Source: Alphaproteobacteria bacterium
Lineage (GTDB): Bacteria > Pseudomonadota > Alphaproteobacteria > Rs-D84
DNA: 34,585 nt
NCBI GenBank assembly: GCA_017616785.1
Contig: JAFZXK010000016.1
Span: 1-34,585 of the forward strand
Direction of reading: 5' to 3'
A model generated the notes under the pieces. The model worked only from the letters and a program-made list of their open reading frames with translations, had not been told where the DNA came from and searched no databases. Position 1 is the first letter of the stretch, and each line of letters opens with the position of its first letter. Positions 1-7,702 of the stretch are shown here, in pieces. The translations under genes were made by a program, and so were the position numbers.

Positions 1-693
1 CATGTAACCGTTCCACATCAGGGCGGCGGTCATAAACGTAAATACAGATTGATTGATTTCAAACGCAAAAAATTGGATATGCCGGCGACGGTTGTTCGTT
101 TGGAATATGACCCGAATCGTACGGCGTTCATTGCGTTGATTGAATATAAAGACGGTGTGCGTTCTTATATTTTGGCACCACGTGACTTAAAGGCGGGCGA
201 TGTTGTTATTTCCGGCACGCGTGAGGATATCAAGCCGGGTAACGCGATGCCACTTAAGAATATGCCGATTGGAACGATTGTTCACAATGTTGAATTGAAA
301 CCTGGCGCGGGCGGCCAGTTGGCACGCAGCGCGGGTTGCTATGCCCAATTGATGGGTAAAGACGGTGTGTATGCCCAAATCAAGATGAACAGTGGTGAGT
401 TGCGCAAAGTTCATTCTGATTGTCGTGCGACGGTTGGAACGGTTTCTAACCAAGACCAACGCAATGTCAATTTGGGTAAGGCGGGTCGTGCGCGTTGGCT
501 TGGGATTCGTCCGTCAACACGCGGTATGGCACAAAACCCGGTGGATCATCCAATGGGTGGTGGTAATGGCCATTCCAAAGGACATGAACCTGTGTCAAGA
601 ACTGGTATCCCGGCCAAGGGCTATCGCACACGCAGAAATAAACGTACAGCCAAAATGATTATTCGTAGCAGACATTTGGCGAAAAAAAAGTAA
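1..693 (+). CDS. rplB: 50S ribosomal protein L2 (5' end outside window)
   Basis: Frame 1 is open from the first base and reads [19 protein letters not shown], the L2 RNA-binding core, so the apparent TTG start at 49 is internal and the gene begins upstream. About 230 of the usual ~275 residues are present. Further hallmarks are ERLEYDPNR-like [20 protein letters not shown] and the C-terminal [10 protein letters not shown] loop near the peptidyl transferase centre. The functionally important first His of that loop (His229 in E. coli mature numbering) is kept, while the following HGGG His is Met, a substitution I believe occurs in other bacteria. L2 is needed for subunit association and sits in the S10 operon just before rpsS, as expected. 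Confidence 0.98.
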   Translation, partial: HVTVPHQGGGHKRKYRLIDFKRKKLDMPATVVRLEYDPNRTAFIALIEYKDGVRSYILAPRDLKAGDVVISGTREDIKPGNAMPLKNMPIGTIVHNVELKPGAGGQLARSAGCYAQLMGKDGVYAQIKMNSGELRKVHSDCRATVGTVSNQDQRNVNLGKAGRARWLGIRPSTRGMAQNPVDHPMGGGNGHSKGHEPVSRTGIPAKGYRTRRNKRTAKMIIRSRHLAKKK

Positions 694-720
694 AATAAGA
701 TAAAAAACGGAGTTAGATAA

Positions 721-1005
721 ATGTCTCGTTCAGCTTGGAAAGGTCCATATATTCATCCGTCTCTTTTTGAAAAAATCAAGAGAGCAATTGAAAAAGATGA
801 TCATAAACCAATTAAAACTTGGTCACGTGGCAGTACGATTGTTCCGTCGATGGTCGGTTTGACTTTCGAAGTTCACAATGGTAACAAGTTTATTCCGGTT
901 TCGATTGTCGAAGATATGGTCGGACATAAACTTGGTGAATTTGCGCCAACACGTACCTTTAAGGGGCACGCCGCAAATAAAAAGGCCGCGGCCGCAGGAA
1001 AATAA
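721..1005 (+). CDS. rpsS: 30S ribosomal protein S19
   Basis: A 94-aa protein beginning [15 protein letters not shown], with the S19 core [19 protein letters not shown] and [17 protein letters not shown]. These are diagnostic for S19, which binds 16S rRNA in the head of the 30S subunit together with S13. Length matches the family (about 92 aa). It follows rplB by 27 nt, with a GGAG Shine-Dalgarno at 709-712, and precedes rplV, the canonical order. The Ala/Lys-rich C-terminus ([11 protein letters not shown]) is ordinary for the family. Nothing looks damaged. Confidence 0.98.
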   Translation: MSRSAWKGPYIHPSLFEKIKRAIEKDDHKPIKTWSRGSTIVPSMVGLTFEVHNGNKFIPVSIVEDMVGHKLGEFAPTRTFKGHAANKKAAAAGK

Positions 1006-1027
1006 TACAAATAAAAGGCATTAGGTT

Positions 1028-1432
1028 ATGACAAGATATGGAATAAAAGATAATCAGGTTCGCGCGTTTAATAAAATGATACGCATCAGCACCCAAAAAT
1101 TGAACTTGGTATGTGCCATGGTTCGTGGGTTGCCGGTTGACCGTGCCATTGATGTGTTGAAATTTTCCAAAAAGCGTGTTGCGGGCGAAGTGTTGAAAAC
1201 TTTGATGTCTGCGATTGCAAATGCGGAACATAACAAGAATTTGCCGGTTGATACTTTGTTCATCAAGGAAATTTGGTGCGGCAAAGCGTTGACTATGAAG
1301 CGTATTATGCCGGGACCACGCGGAAGTGCACGGCCGATTTTGAAACCGTTTTCAAATTTGACGATTGTTTTGGAATCTGGCGCGGCGCCGAAAAAAGAAA
1401 CGGCAAAAAAGAAAGAAGCAAAAACAAAGTAA
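1028..1432 (+). CDS. rplV: 50S ribosomal protein L22
   Basis: A 134-aa protein. The body matches L22: an N-terminal part with RISTQKLNLVCAMVRGLPVDRAIDVLKF, then the extended hairpin region with MKRIMPGPRGSARPILK that lines the nascent-peptide exit tunnel. E. coli L22 is 110 aa. Here a Lys-rich tail (KKETAKKKEAKTK) adds length, and Lys-rich tails recur elsewhere in this window (L17, L6). It lies between rpsS and rpsC as usual, but is followed by an unusually long 81-nt spacer. Confidence 0.97.
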   Translation: MTRYGIKDNQVRAFNKMIRISTQKLNLVCAMVRGLPVDRAIDVLKFSKKRVAGEVLKTLMSAIANAEHNKNLPVDTLFIKEIWCGKALTMKRIMPGPRGSARPILKPFSNLTIVLESGAAPKKETAKKKEAKTK

Positions 1433-1513
1433 CAATGTTTGGTGGTATGGGGGTGACCCCTGAATAAAACCAAAGGGTTTCAAGAACACCAAGCATAAAC
1501 ATAAGGGAAAAAA

Positions 1514-2221
1514 ATGGGACAGAAAGTATCGCCAATTGCACAGCGTTTATCCATAAATAAAGTTCCGGATTCGCGCTGGATTGTGGACAAGAAGCATTAT
1601 GCGGCTTGCCTGGCGGAAGATAATGTGATTCGTAAATTCTTGGAAAAGAAGTTGAAAAAAGCGGGTATCGCAAAAATTGTTATTGACCGTATCGCAAGAA
1701 AGGTTGTTATAACGGTGCATACTTCGCGTCCGGGTATGATTATCGGTAAAAATGGTGCCGATATCGAAGCATTGCGTAACGATATCAAAAAATTGGTTAA
1801 AAATGACCAGGTAGTTGTGAATATCTATGAAGTGCGCAGGCCGGATTTGAACGCGCAATTGGTTGCACAAAACATTGCGCAACAGATTGAAGGTCGTGTT
1901 TCATACAAACGCGCGATGAAAAAAGGCGTGCAAAATGCACAAAAAGCCGGTGCACAGGGTGTCAAAATTATGTGCTCTGGTCGTTTGAACGGTGCGGAAA
2001 TTGCACGTAGTGAACAAATTCGTGAGGGTCGTATTCCGTTGCATACTTTGCGTGCGGATATTGACTATGCCGCGGTCCAGGCCAAAACCACATACGGTGT
2101 TGTTGGGGTAAAGGTTTGGATTTACACTGGGGATGTTGTGAACAAGGAAAAATGGGCATCCGAAATGGCGCGGCCAACCGAGTATGCCGGAACCAGTGAT
2201 AACAACAAAAGAACAAAATAA
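1514..2221 (+). CDS. rpsC: 30S ribosomal protein S3
   Basis: A 235-aa protein starting MGQKVSPIAQRL, very close to the S3 N-terminus (GQKVHPNGIRL). The KH domain carries the GxxG loop in PGMIIGKNGADIEALR, and the C-terminal domain has SGRLNGAEIARSEQIREGRIPLHTLRADIDY. S3 lies at the mRNA entry channel and contributes to ribosomal helicase activity and to 30S head assembly. Length fits the family (about 233 aa). The start is preceded by AAGGG at 1503-1507. Order rplV-rpsC-rplP is canonical. Confidence 0.98.
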   Translation: MGQKVSPIAQRLSINKVPDSRWIVDKKHYAACLAEDNVIRKFLEKKLKKAGIAKIVIDRIARKVVITVHTSRPGMIIGKNGADIEALRNDIKKLVKNDQVVVNIYEVRRPDLNAQLVAQNIAQQIEGRVSYKRAMKKGVQNAQKAGAQGVKIMCSGRLNGAEIARSEQIREGRIPLHTLRADIDYAAVQAKTTYGVVGVKVWIYTGDVVNKEKWASEMARPTEYAGTSDNNKRTK

Positions 2222-2242
2222 TTAGAAAGTTGAGGTTTTAAC

Positions 2243-2656
2243 ATGTTAATGCCAAATAAAACAAAATTTCGCAAACAGCACAAAGGACGTATTCATGGTG
2301 TCGCCAAGGGTGGCAGTGAATTGGCTTTCGGTTCTTTTGGGTTAAAGGCCTTGTCGCCGGAACGCATCACCGCGCGTCAGATAGAGGCGGCGCGTCGCGC
2401 AATTACCCGTCGTATGCGTCGTATGGGGAAACTTTGGATTCGTGTGTTTCCTGATGTTCCGGTTACCGCAAAACCGGCCCAGGTTCGTATGGGTAAGGGT
2501 AAAGGTGCCGTTGAATATTGGATTTGTCGGGTAAAGCCGGGCCGTATTATCTTTGAATTGGACGGTGTTAAACCGGATGTGGCCCAGGAAGCGTTTGCAC
2601 TTGCGGCGGCAAAGTTACCGATTAAGACAAAGATTGTCGAACGCAAAGTGAACTAA
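2243..2656 (+). CDS. rplP: 50S ribosomal protein L16
   Basis: A 137-aa protein starting [16 protein letters not shown], the standard L16 N-terminus. [22 protein letters not shown] and the [20 protein letters not shown] helix are diagnostic. L16 occupies the central protuberance near the A site and helps position tRNA. Length is normal (136 aa in E. coli). The start codon is supported by alignment to the family N-terminus and by a GAGG motif at 2231-2234. It is followed closely by rpmC. Confidence 0.98.
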   Translation: MLMPNKTKFRKQHKGRIHGVAKGGSELAFGSFGLKALSPERITARQIEAARRAITRRMRRMGKLWIRVFPDVPVTAKPAQVRMGKGKGAVEYWICRVKPGRIIFELDGVKPDVAQEAFALAAAKLPIKTKIVERKVN

Positions 2657-2676
2657 AAGTTAAAAAGGTGGCGAAT

Positions 2677-2862
2677 ATGGCACAAAAGAAAACGGAATCT
2701 TTGAAAAAAGAAGAATTGGAAAGCAGTTTGATTGCTTTGAAAAAAACTCAGATGGATCAACGCTTTCAGCATGCGGCGGGGGCTTTGCCAAAAACACATG
2801 TTTTGCGTAAAACTCGTCGTGAGATTGCACGTGTGAAAACAAAATTGAACGCGGCGCAATAA
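2677..2862 (+). CDS. rpmC: 50S ribosomal protein L29
   Basis: A 61-aa, highly charged, all-helical protein: MAQKKTESLKKEELE, then LIALKKTQMDQRFQHAAG and RKTRREIARVKTKL. This is the two-helix hairpin of L29, with the typical QRFQ...L.....R..RR.IAR.KT pattern. L29 sits near the tunnel exit and contributes to the SRP/trigger-factor docking area. I chose the ATG at 2677 over the in-frame GTG at 2668 because the GTG overlaps the Shine-Dalgarno AAAAAGGTG, which is well spaced for 2677. It lies between rplP and rpsQ as expected. Confidence 0.96.
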   Translation: MAQKKTESLKKEELESSLIALKKTQMDQRFQHAAGALPKTHVLRKTRREIARVKTKLNAAQ

Positions 2863-2879
2863 AAAAACACTAATTTCGG

Positions 2880-2907
2880 TTGAGATTTCCTTTTTTTAGG
2901 TTATCAT
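2880..2907 (+). promoter_or_regulatory. Possible internal promoter upstream of rpsQ
   Basis: TTGAGA (2880-2885), 16 nt, then TATCAT (2902-2907) lies in the 94-nt spacer between rpmC and rpsQ. Spacing and sequence fit a housekeeping promoter, and the spacer is long for a ribosomal operon. Evidence is the match alone. Confidence 0.35.
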
Positions 2908-2956
2908 ATATCGGATTGGGCAAACGAAACAAGAAAAGTATATAAGGGATAGTGTT

Positions 2957-3226
2957 ATGCCAAGACGTATACTGCAAGGTACGGTTAGAAGTACGGCAAA
3001 TGATAAAACGGTCGTTGTAGAAGTTGAACGCCGCTTTCGTCATCCGCTGTATGGTAAATTCGTGAAGCAAAACAAGAAATACAAGGCGCACGATGAAGAC
3101 AACAAATACAAAGTTGGCGACATTGTTGCGATTGAAGAGCATCGCCCGATATCAAAAACCAAATCTTGGGTTGTCAAGGGTTTGGTTGGGGTGTCCAAAG
3201 ACGGTGCTGTTGAGGTAACAGATTAA
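2957..3226 (+). CDS. rpsQ: 30S ribosomal protein S17
   Basis: An 89-aa OB-fold protein: [36 protein letters not shown], then [20 protein letters not shown], the S17 signature (GD.V.I.E.RP.SKTK.W). S17 binds 16S rRNA helices early in 30S assembly. Length is normal (84-89 aa). AAGGGATAG at 2943-2951 provides the ribosome binding site. It follows rpmC in canonical order, but the spacer is long and contains a promoter-like sequence. Confidence 0.98.
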   Translation: MPRRILQGTVRSTANDKTVVVEVERRFRHPLYGKFVKQNKKYKAHDEDNKYKVGDIVAIEEHRPISKTKSWVVKGLVGVSKDGAVEVTD

Positions 3227-3335
3227 ATCAACCCAGGGGCCTTTGAGGGCAGGGCGGTCTTTGGACGGTCGTGTCAGTCGGGTTCCATAACAAAGCGTTG
3301 GGGAACGGCCCCAATCGCAGGACGAGGATAAGGTT
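3227..3335 (+). other. Structured spacer upstream of rplN
   Basis: This 109-nt gap is G-rich and unusually long. It contains a 6-bp hairpin TTGGGG (3298-3303), loop AACGG, CCCCAA (3309-3314), about 20 nt before the rplN start. It could be a leader for regulation or an mRNA processing site. I see no promoter and no U-tract terminator. Confidence 0.3.
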
Positions 3336-3710
3336 ATGATACAAAATGAAACGGTTATGACGGTTGCGGATAATTCCGGGGCACGTAAAGCGATGTGTAT
3401 CAAGGTTTTGGGTGGTTCACATCGTCGCTATGCCACCGTCGGTGATAAAATTGTGGTCGCCATCAAAGAAGCAATTCCGCGTGGCAAAGTGCAAAAAGGA
3501 ACGGTTCAACGCGCGATTATCGTGCGGACCAAGTTCCCGATTAAACGTCCGGATGGTTCAATCATTCGCTTTGATGACAATGCGGTCGTTTTGATAAACA
3601 AGAACAACTTTGAACCGATTGGAACACGTATCTTTGGACCGATTGCGCGTGAAGTGCGTCGTAAATATGATGTTCAAAAGATTGTGTCTTTGGCACCGGA
3701 AGTGTTATAA
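3336..3710 (+). CDS. rplN: 50S ribosomal protein L14
   Basis: A 124-aa protein starting [27 protein letters not shown], an almost exact L14 N-terminus. [25 protein letters not shown] and FGPIAREVR are also diagnostic. L14 is a five-stranded beta-barrel at the subunit interface, forming bridges to 16S rRNA and the docking site for the silencing factor RsfS. Length is standard (122-123 aa). AGGATAAGG at 3325-3333 provides the ribosome binding site. It is the first gene of the spc segment, followed by rplX after 17 nt. Confidence 0.98.
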   Translation: MIQNETVMTVADNSGARKAMCIKVLGGSHRRYATVGDKIVVAIKEAIPRGKVQKGTVQRAIIVRTKFPIKRPDGSIIRFDDNAVVLINKNNFEPIGTRIFGPIAREVRRKYDVQKIVSLAPEVL

Positions 3711-3727
3711 AACAAAGGGTTTGCAAA

Positions 3728-4030
3728 ATGAAAATTAAAAAAGGCGATGAAGTCATAGTTATTTCAGGGAAATACAAAGGCGTCAAGGGGGCGGTGTTGG
3801 AGGCACGCCCAAGCGAATCGCGTGTTGTTGTTGCCGGTGTGAATCGTCATAAATGGCATGTGAAACCGACACAAAATGAACCGGGACACATTGTTGACCG
3901 CGAAGCGCCAATCCATGTTTCTAATGTTGCGTTGGTTGACCCGAAAACCAAGAAAGCGACGCGCGTTGGGTACAAGGTTGAAAAAGGCAAAAAGGTTCGT
4001 GTCGCCAAGAAATCTGGGGCTGAATTATAA
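3728..4030 (+). CDS. rplX: 50S ribosomal protein L24
   Basis: A 100-aa protein with the N-terminal KOW motif, [23 protein letters not shown], followed by [35 protein letters not shown], the typical L24 core (GGI...E.PIH.SNV...). L24 is an assembly initiator for the 50S subunit near the tunnel exit. Length is normal. AAAGGG at 3714-3719 provides the ribosome binding site. It is followed by a small hairpin in the spacer before rplE. Confidence 0.98.
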   Translation: MKIKKGDEVIVISGKYKGVKGAVLEARPSESRVVVAGVNRHKWHVKPTQNEPGHIVDREAPIHVSNVALVDPKTKKATRVGYKVEKGKKVRVAKKSGAEL

Positions 4031-4037
4031 AAAAACA

Positions 4038-4053
4038 TCCCGCTGTTACGGGA
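4038..4053 (+). promoter_or_regulatory. CUGUUA-loop hairpin before rplE
   Basis: TCCCG (4038-4042), loop CTGTTA, CGGGA (4049-4053) forms a 5-bp hairpin in the rplX-rplE spacer. The core CCGCTGTTACGG recurs before rplR. There is no T-tract, so it is not an intrinsic terminator. The shared loop suggests a protein-binding or processing element. Confidence 0.4.
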
Positions 4054-4073
4054 AATAACGTTAAGGATAAGAA

Positions 4074-4619
4074 ATGCAAAGCAGATTGCGTGAAATTTAT
4101 GAAAAGCAAATTGTGCCTGAATTGGTCAAAGAATTCGGATACAAAAATATGTTGGCGGTTCCGAAACTGTCCAAAATCGTTTTGAATATGGGTGTGGGCG
4201 AAGCCGTTGCTGATAAAAAGAAACTTGATGCGGCGGTAACTGATTTGACCGCTATTGCCGCACAGAAACCGATTGTCACCCATGCGAAGAAATCTATCGC
4301 GACGTATCGTTTGCGCGAAGGCCAGGCGATTGGAACCAAGGTAACATTGCGCGGGAAACGTATGTATGATTTCCTTGATAAACTGATTACGATTGCTTTG
4401 CCGCGTGTCAAGGATTTTCGTGGACTTTCGAAATCGAAATTTGATGGACGTGGAAATTATGCGTTTGGCATCAAAGAACACTTGATATTCCCGGAAATTT
4501 CCATTGATAAAATAGATTCTATTCGTGGTATGGATATTGTGATTGCGACAACCGCGAAAACGGATGATGAAGCGCGCGCATTGCTGACTAAAATCGGCCT
4601 GCCGTTGGTATTGAAATAA
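4074..4619 (+). CDS. rplE: 50S ribosomal protein L5
   Basis: A 181-aa protein with L5 landmarks: [68 protein letters not shown] and [29 protein letters not shown]5 binds 5S rRNA and contacts the P-site tRNA in the central protuberance. Length is standard (about 179 aa). AAGGATAAG at 4062-4070 provides the ribosome binding site. In E. coli this start region is the S8 repressor target. Here a small hairpin (4038-4053) lies just upstream, but I cannot show that S8 binds it. Confidence 0.98.
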   Translation: MQSRLREIYEKQIVPELVKEFGYKNMLAVPKLSKIVLNMGVGEAVADKKKLDAAVTDLTAIAAQKPIVTHAKKSIATYRLREGQAIGTKVTLRGKRMYDFLDKLITIALPRVKDFRGLSKSKFDGRGNYAFGIKEHLIFPEISIDKIDSIRGMDIVIATTAKTDDEARALLTKIGLPLVLK

Positions 4620-4634
4620 TAAAAGGAACAAAAA

Positions 4635-4937
4635 ATGGCTAAATTGGCTTTAATAAACAAGGACAAATTACGCAGAAAGTTGGTCGAAAAGTACGCGCCG
4701 AAACGCGCCGCACTTAAAGAAAAAATGTCGCGTAATTCAACACCCGAAGAACGCAAAGAGGCGATGTTAAAAATGGCGAAATTGCCGCGTAACGCGAATC
4801 CGACCCGCGTTCATAATCGGTGTAGTATTACGGGACGTGCGCGTGGGTATTCACGTATGTTTGGCCTTTGCCGTCAACAGGTCAGAACCCAGGCGTCCGA
4901 AGGTAAACTGCCAGGTGTCCGTAAGTCAAGTTGGTAA
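4635..4937 (+). CDS. rpsN: 30S ribosomal protein S14, zinc-independent form
   Basis: A 100-aa protein: MAKLALINKDKLRRKLVEKY, then NPTRVHNRCSITGRARGYSRMFGLCRQQVR. It is the long form lacking the paired CxxC zinc knuckle of the 61-aa type, as is usual in proteobacteria. S14 binds 16S rRNA in the 30S head late in assembly. The ribosome binding site AAAGGA lies at 4621-4626. Canonical position between rplE and rpsH. Confidence 0.98.
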   Translation: MAKLALINKDKLRRKLVEKYAPKRAALKEKMSRNSTPEERKEAMLKMAKLPRNANPTRVHNRCSITGRARGYSRMFGLCRQQVRTQASEGKLPGVRKSSW

Positions 4938-4989
4938 AGTTAAACGTGCCGGTTGTGGACAATGCAATCGGTTAGAATAGGAGTAAAAG

Positions 4990-5388
4990 ATGTCATTATC
5001 ACACCCAATCGGAGATATGGTTGCCCGTATACGTAATGGTCAAAATGCGGGTAAAGAATCCATAATTGTTCCGAACAGCAAATTGCGTGCCGCGGTTTTG
5101 GCGGTATTGAAAGAAGAGGGCTTTATCGAAGATTTCCGCAAGGAAGAAATCGATGAGCATCGTTCAAATTTGGTCGTCGTGTTAAAGTATGTCGGCGGAA
5201 ATGGTGCAATCCAAGATATTTCTGTGGTATCAAAGCCGGGACGTCGTGTTTATTCTGGGGCCGCAAAGATGCCGCGCGTTCTTAATGGATTGGGCATTTC
5301 GATTGTTTCAACACCGCATGGTGTCATGACGGATCACAAGGCGCGCCTGATGAATGTCGGCGGTGAAGTTTTGTGCAAGGTTATATAA
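4990..5388 (+). CDS. rpsH: 30S ribosomal protein S8
   Basis: A 132-aa protein starting MSLSHPIGDMVARIRNGQNAGK, with RRVYSGAAKMPRVLNGLGISIVSTPHGVMTDHKA matching the S8 C-terminal RNA-binding core (G.G..I.ST..G.M....A). S8 binds helix 21 of 16S rRNA and in E. coli is the translational repressor of the spc operon. Length is standard (130-132 aa). AGGAGT at 4979-4984 precedes the start. It is followed after 16 nt by rplF. Confidence 0.98.
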   Translation: MSLSHPIGDMVARIRNGQNAGKESIIVPNSKLRAAVLAVLKEEGFIEDFRKEEIDEHRSNLVVVLKYVGGNGAIQDISVVSKPGRRVYSGAAKMPRVLNGLGISIVSTPHGVMTDHKARLMNVGGEVLCKVI

Positions 5389-5404
5389 TTAAAAGGATGT
5401 AATT

Positions 5405-5956
5405 ATGTCTAGGGCAGGAAAATATCCAGTTAAATTGATTGATGGTGTGGTTGCATCTTTGGATGGCGACAAGTTGGTTATCAAAGGGCCAAAGGGCGAA
5501 TTGACCGTCGCGATGAATACAAAAAATTCTTCGTTGGTTGATGTCAAGGTGGAGGCCGGTCAGGTTACCGTTACCCCGAAAGATGCCGAAGATAAAGATT
5601 CGCGCGCGATGTGGGGAACAATGACACGCAACATTCGCAACGCCGTTGAAGGTGTGACAAAGGGCTTTTCCAAGGCGATGTATATGAAGGGCGTTGGATA
5701 CAAGGCATCGGTTAGTGGTAAGAAATTCACTTTGGTTGTTGGATTTTCGCACGATGTTGTTATGGAAATTCCGGACGGTTTGACCGTTACAATGGGTGAA
5801 ACACCGACTGAATTCACCATCAGTGGTAATGACAAGTGTGCGGTAGGTTTGTTTGCGGATAAAATTCACAAGATTCGCAAAATGGACCCGTACAAGGCCA
5901 AAGGTATCTTTTATAAGGGTGAAAAGGTTCGCCACAAAGAAGGTAAAAAGAAATAA
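5405..5956 (+). CDS. rplF: 50S ribosomal protein L6
   Basis: A 183-aa protein starting MSRAGKYPVKLIDGV. It has the two repeated alpha/beta domains of L6 and the signature DPYKAKGIFYKGEKVRHKEGKKK near the C-terminus (family: PDPYKGKGIRY..E.VR.KEGKK). L6 lies near the factor-binding site of the 50S subunit. Length is normal (177-184 aa). AAAAGGATG at 5391-5399 precedes the start. Confidence 0.98.
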   Translation: MSRAGKYPVKLIDGVVASLDGDKLVIKGPKGELTVAMNTKNSSLVDVKVEAGQVTVTPKDAEDKDSRAMWGTMTRNIRNAVEGVTKGFSKAMYMKGVGYKASVSGKKFTLVVGFSHDVVMEIPDGLTVTMGETPTEFTISGNDKCAVGLFADKIHKIRKMDPYKAKGIFYKGEKVRHKEGKKK

Positions 5957-5964
5957 TAAATAAA

Positions 5965-5986
5965 AATTTCCGCTGTTACGGGAATT
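5965..5986 (+). promoter_or_regulatory. CUGUUA-loop hairpin before rplR
   Basis: An 8-bp stem (one G-U pair), AATTTCCG (5965-5972) with CGGGAATT (5979-5986), closes the same CTGTTA loop found before rplE. It lies in the 47-nt rplF-rplR spacer and lacks a T-tract, so a terminator is unlikely. Confidence 0.4.
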
Positions 5987-6003
5987 GGAAAAAAGGAAAA
6001 AAA

Positions 6004-6360
6004 ATGTTGAAACATTTATCTACTGAACAAAGACGCAAATTGGTTACACGCGTTGCGTTGAAAAAGAAAAATCCTGGGAAAATTCGTCTGTCGGTTTTCC
6101 GCAGTGGGCGTCATATTGAAATTCAGGCCATTGATGATGTGCACGGTCGCACGATTTGTGCCGCATCGTCCAAGGAAAAGGGCTTTAAGGGAAATGGTTG
6201 GAATGTCGCCGGTGCCGAGTTGGTTGGCAAGGCGTTCGCGGAACGCGTTGTCGCGGCGAAAATTGCGGACAAATGTTATTTCGACCGCGGGGCATATCGC
6301 TATCATGGTCGTGTAAAGGCATTGTGCGAAGCGATTCGCGCGGGTGGCGTTAGAATCTAA
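6004..6360 (+). CDS. rplR: 50S ribosomal protein L18
   Basis: A 118-aa protein. [47 protein letters not shown] is the L18 N-terminal RNA-binding region, and [25 protein letters not shown] is its signature end (FDRGGY.YHGRV.ALA...R..G). L18 binds 5S rRNA with L5 in the central protuberance. Length is normal (117-120 aa). AAAGGA at 5993-5998 provides the ribosome binding site. Confidence 0.98.
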   Translation: MLKHLSTEQRRKLVTRVALKKKNPGKIRLSVFRSGRHIEIQAIDDVHGRTICAASSKEKGFKGNGWNVAGAELVGKAFAERVVAAKIADKCYFDRGAYRYHGRVKALCEAIRAGGVRI

Positions 6361-6381
6361 ATATAAATACGGAGTTTATAA

Positions 6382-6945
6382 ATGGCACGTTTTGATGATA
6401 AAAAATTACAGACAGATAATTTAGTGGATAAATTGGTTTCTGTGAACCGCGTTTCTAAAACTGTGAAGGGCGGTAAGAATATGTCTTTTTCGGCGTTGGT
6501 CGTCGTTGGGGACAAGGCGGGTAAGGTCGGCTTTGGTAAGGGTAAGGCGTTGGAAGTCCAATCCGCCGTTCAAAAGGCAACCAAGGCCGCCAAGGCAAAA
6601 ATGATTCGCGTTCCGCTTAAAGAGGGTCGCACCTTGCATCATGACATTTCGGTTAAATATGGTGCAAGTAAATTGGTTTTGCGCAGTGCTGTTCCTGGTA
6701 CCGGTATCATTGCGGGCGGGGCGTTGCGTGCGGTGTTCGATTGTTTGGGTGTCCAAGATGTCGTTGTGAAATCCCAGGGTGCAAACAATCCGAACAATAT
6801 GGTTCGCGCGGTGTTCTTGGCGTTTTCGAAGATGAATTCGCCAAAGACGGTTGCGGCGCGTCGTGGTAAAACGGTTGCGGAAATCGTTGCGGGGCGTGAT
6901 GGTAGAAAAATGGCCGAAGAAACGAAAGAAACGGAAGACAAATAA
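6382..6945 (+). CDS. rpsE: 30S ribosomal protein S5
   Basis: A 187-aa protein with the S5 double-stranded-RNA-binding-like N-domain ([27 protein letters not shown], then [13 protein letters not shown]) and the C-domain with [21 protein letters not shown] and [11 protein letters not shown]5 is at the mRNA entry channel and affects decoding fidelity. E. coli S5 is 167 aa. An acidic/Lys tail ([11 protein letters not shown]) adds residues. It is followed after 15 nt by rpmD. Confidence 0.98.
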   Translation: MARFDDKKLQTDNLVDKLVSVNRVSKTVKGGKNMSFSALVVVGDKAGKVGFGKGKALEVQSAVQKATKAAKAKMIRVPLKEGRTLHHDISVKYGASKLVLRSAVPGTGIIAGGALRAVFDCLGVQDVVVKSQGANNPNNMVRAVFLAFSKMNSPKTVAARRGKTVAEIVAGRDGRKMAEETKETEDK

Positions 6946-6960
6946 TAAAAGGTGATTGTT

Positions 6961-7143
6961 ATGGCAAAAAAAATAATTGTAAAACAAGTCAAAAGTGTTA
7001 TCGGTCGTCCGGAATCACAACGCAAAGTTTTGGCGGCATTGCACTTGGGACGTATCGGAAAATCAAATGAATTTGAAGATAATGCTTCGATTCGTGGCAT
7101 GATTGCCAAGGTCGCACATTTGGTAACGGTGACAGAGGAATAA
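6961..7143 (+). CDS. rpmD: 50S ribosomal protein L30
   Basis: A 60-aa protein, MAKKIIVKQVKSVIGRPESQRKVLAALHLGRIGKSNEF, with the L30 pattern (QV.S.IGR...Q...L..LGLR...) and the C-terminal GMIAKVAHLVTV. It is the small bacterial form. I chose the ATG at 6961 over the in-frame GTG at 6952 because the GTG is part of the Shine-Dalgarno AAAAGGTG. Position between rpsE and rplO is canonical. The following 73-nt spacer contains a 7-bp hairpin (ATGCGGA/TCCGCAT) of unknown role. Confidence 0.96.
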   Translation: MAKKIIVKQVKSVIGRPESQRKVLAALHLGRIGKSNEFEDNASIRGMIAKVAHLVTVTEE

Positions 7144-7216
7144 TATTATAAAACCGAGTATGCGGATACTTGTCCGCATGCGCAAACGAACTATATAGGT
7201 TCATAGGAGTAAAAAG

Positions 7217-7675
7217 ATGAAATTAAATGCTTTGATGGATAATAAAGGTGCACGCCAGGATATTAAACGCGTCGGGCGTGGTATGGCGTCGGGCTATGGT
7301 AAAACCGCGGGTCGTGGAACCAAGGGTCAAAAGGCGCGCGCAGGTTCGCGTAAACAGGCAACTTTCCAGGGTGGTCAGATGCCAATTTTGCGTCGTTTCC
7401 CGAAGTACGGTTTCCAAAATCCGTTCGCGAAACACTATGCGACAATCAACCTTGGCGATATTGAAAAGTTTATTGCGGCGGGCAAAATTGACGCTGGCAA
7501 AGAAATCAATATCGATTCTTTGATGGCGGCGAAAATTTTGAATCGTCGTATGTCGGGCTTAAAGGTTTTGGCCAAGGGCGAAATTAAAACCGCGGTGAAC
7601 ATTGTTGCGGAAAAATGGTCAGCGGCGGCGGAAACCGCAATCACCAAAGCGGGTGGCACAATCAAAAATAAATAA
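7217..7675 (+). CDS. rplO: 50S ribosomal protein L15
   Basis: A 152-aa protein: MKLNALMDNKGARQDIKRVGRGMASGYGKTAGRGTKGQKAR, the Gly/Arg-rich N-terminal extension of L15 that threads into 23S rRNA, and GGQMPILRRFPKYGF, its strict signature. The globular C-domain follows. Length is normal (144-156 aa). AGGAGT at 7205-7210 provides the ribosome binding site. It precedes secY by 27 nt, the usual pairing. Confidence 0.98.
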   Translation: MKLNALMDNKGARQDIKRVGRGMASGYGKTAGRGTKGQKARAGSRKQATFQGGQMPILRRFPKYGFQNPFAKHYATINLGDIEKFIAAGKIDAGKEINIDSLMAAKILNRRMSGLKVLAKGEIKTAVNIVAEKWSAAAETAITKAGGTIKNK

Positions 7676-7702
7676 TCGGGATAAAGGCAAGAGAGACGGC
7701 GC

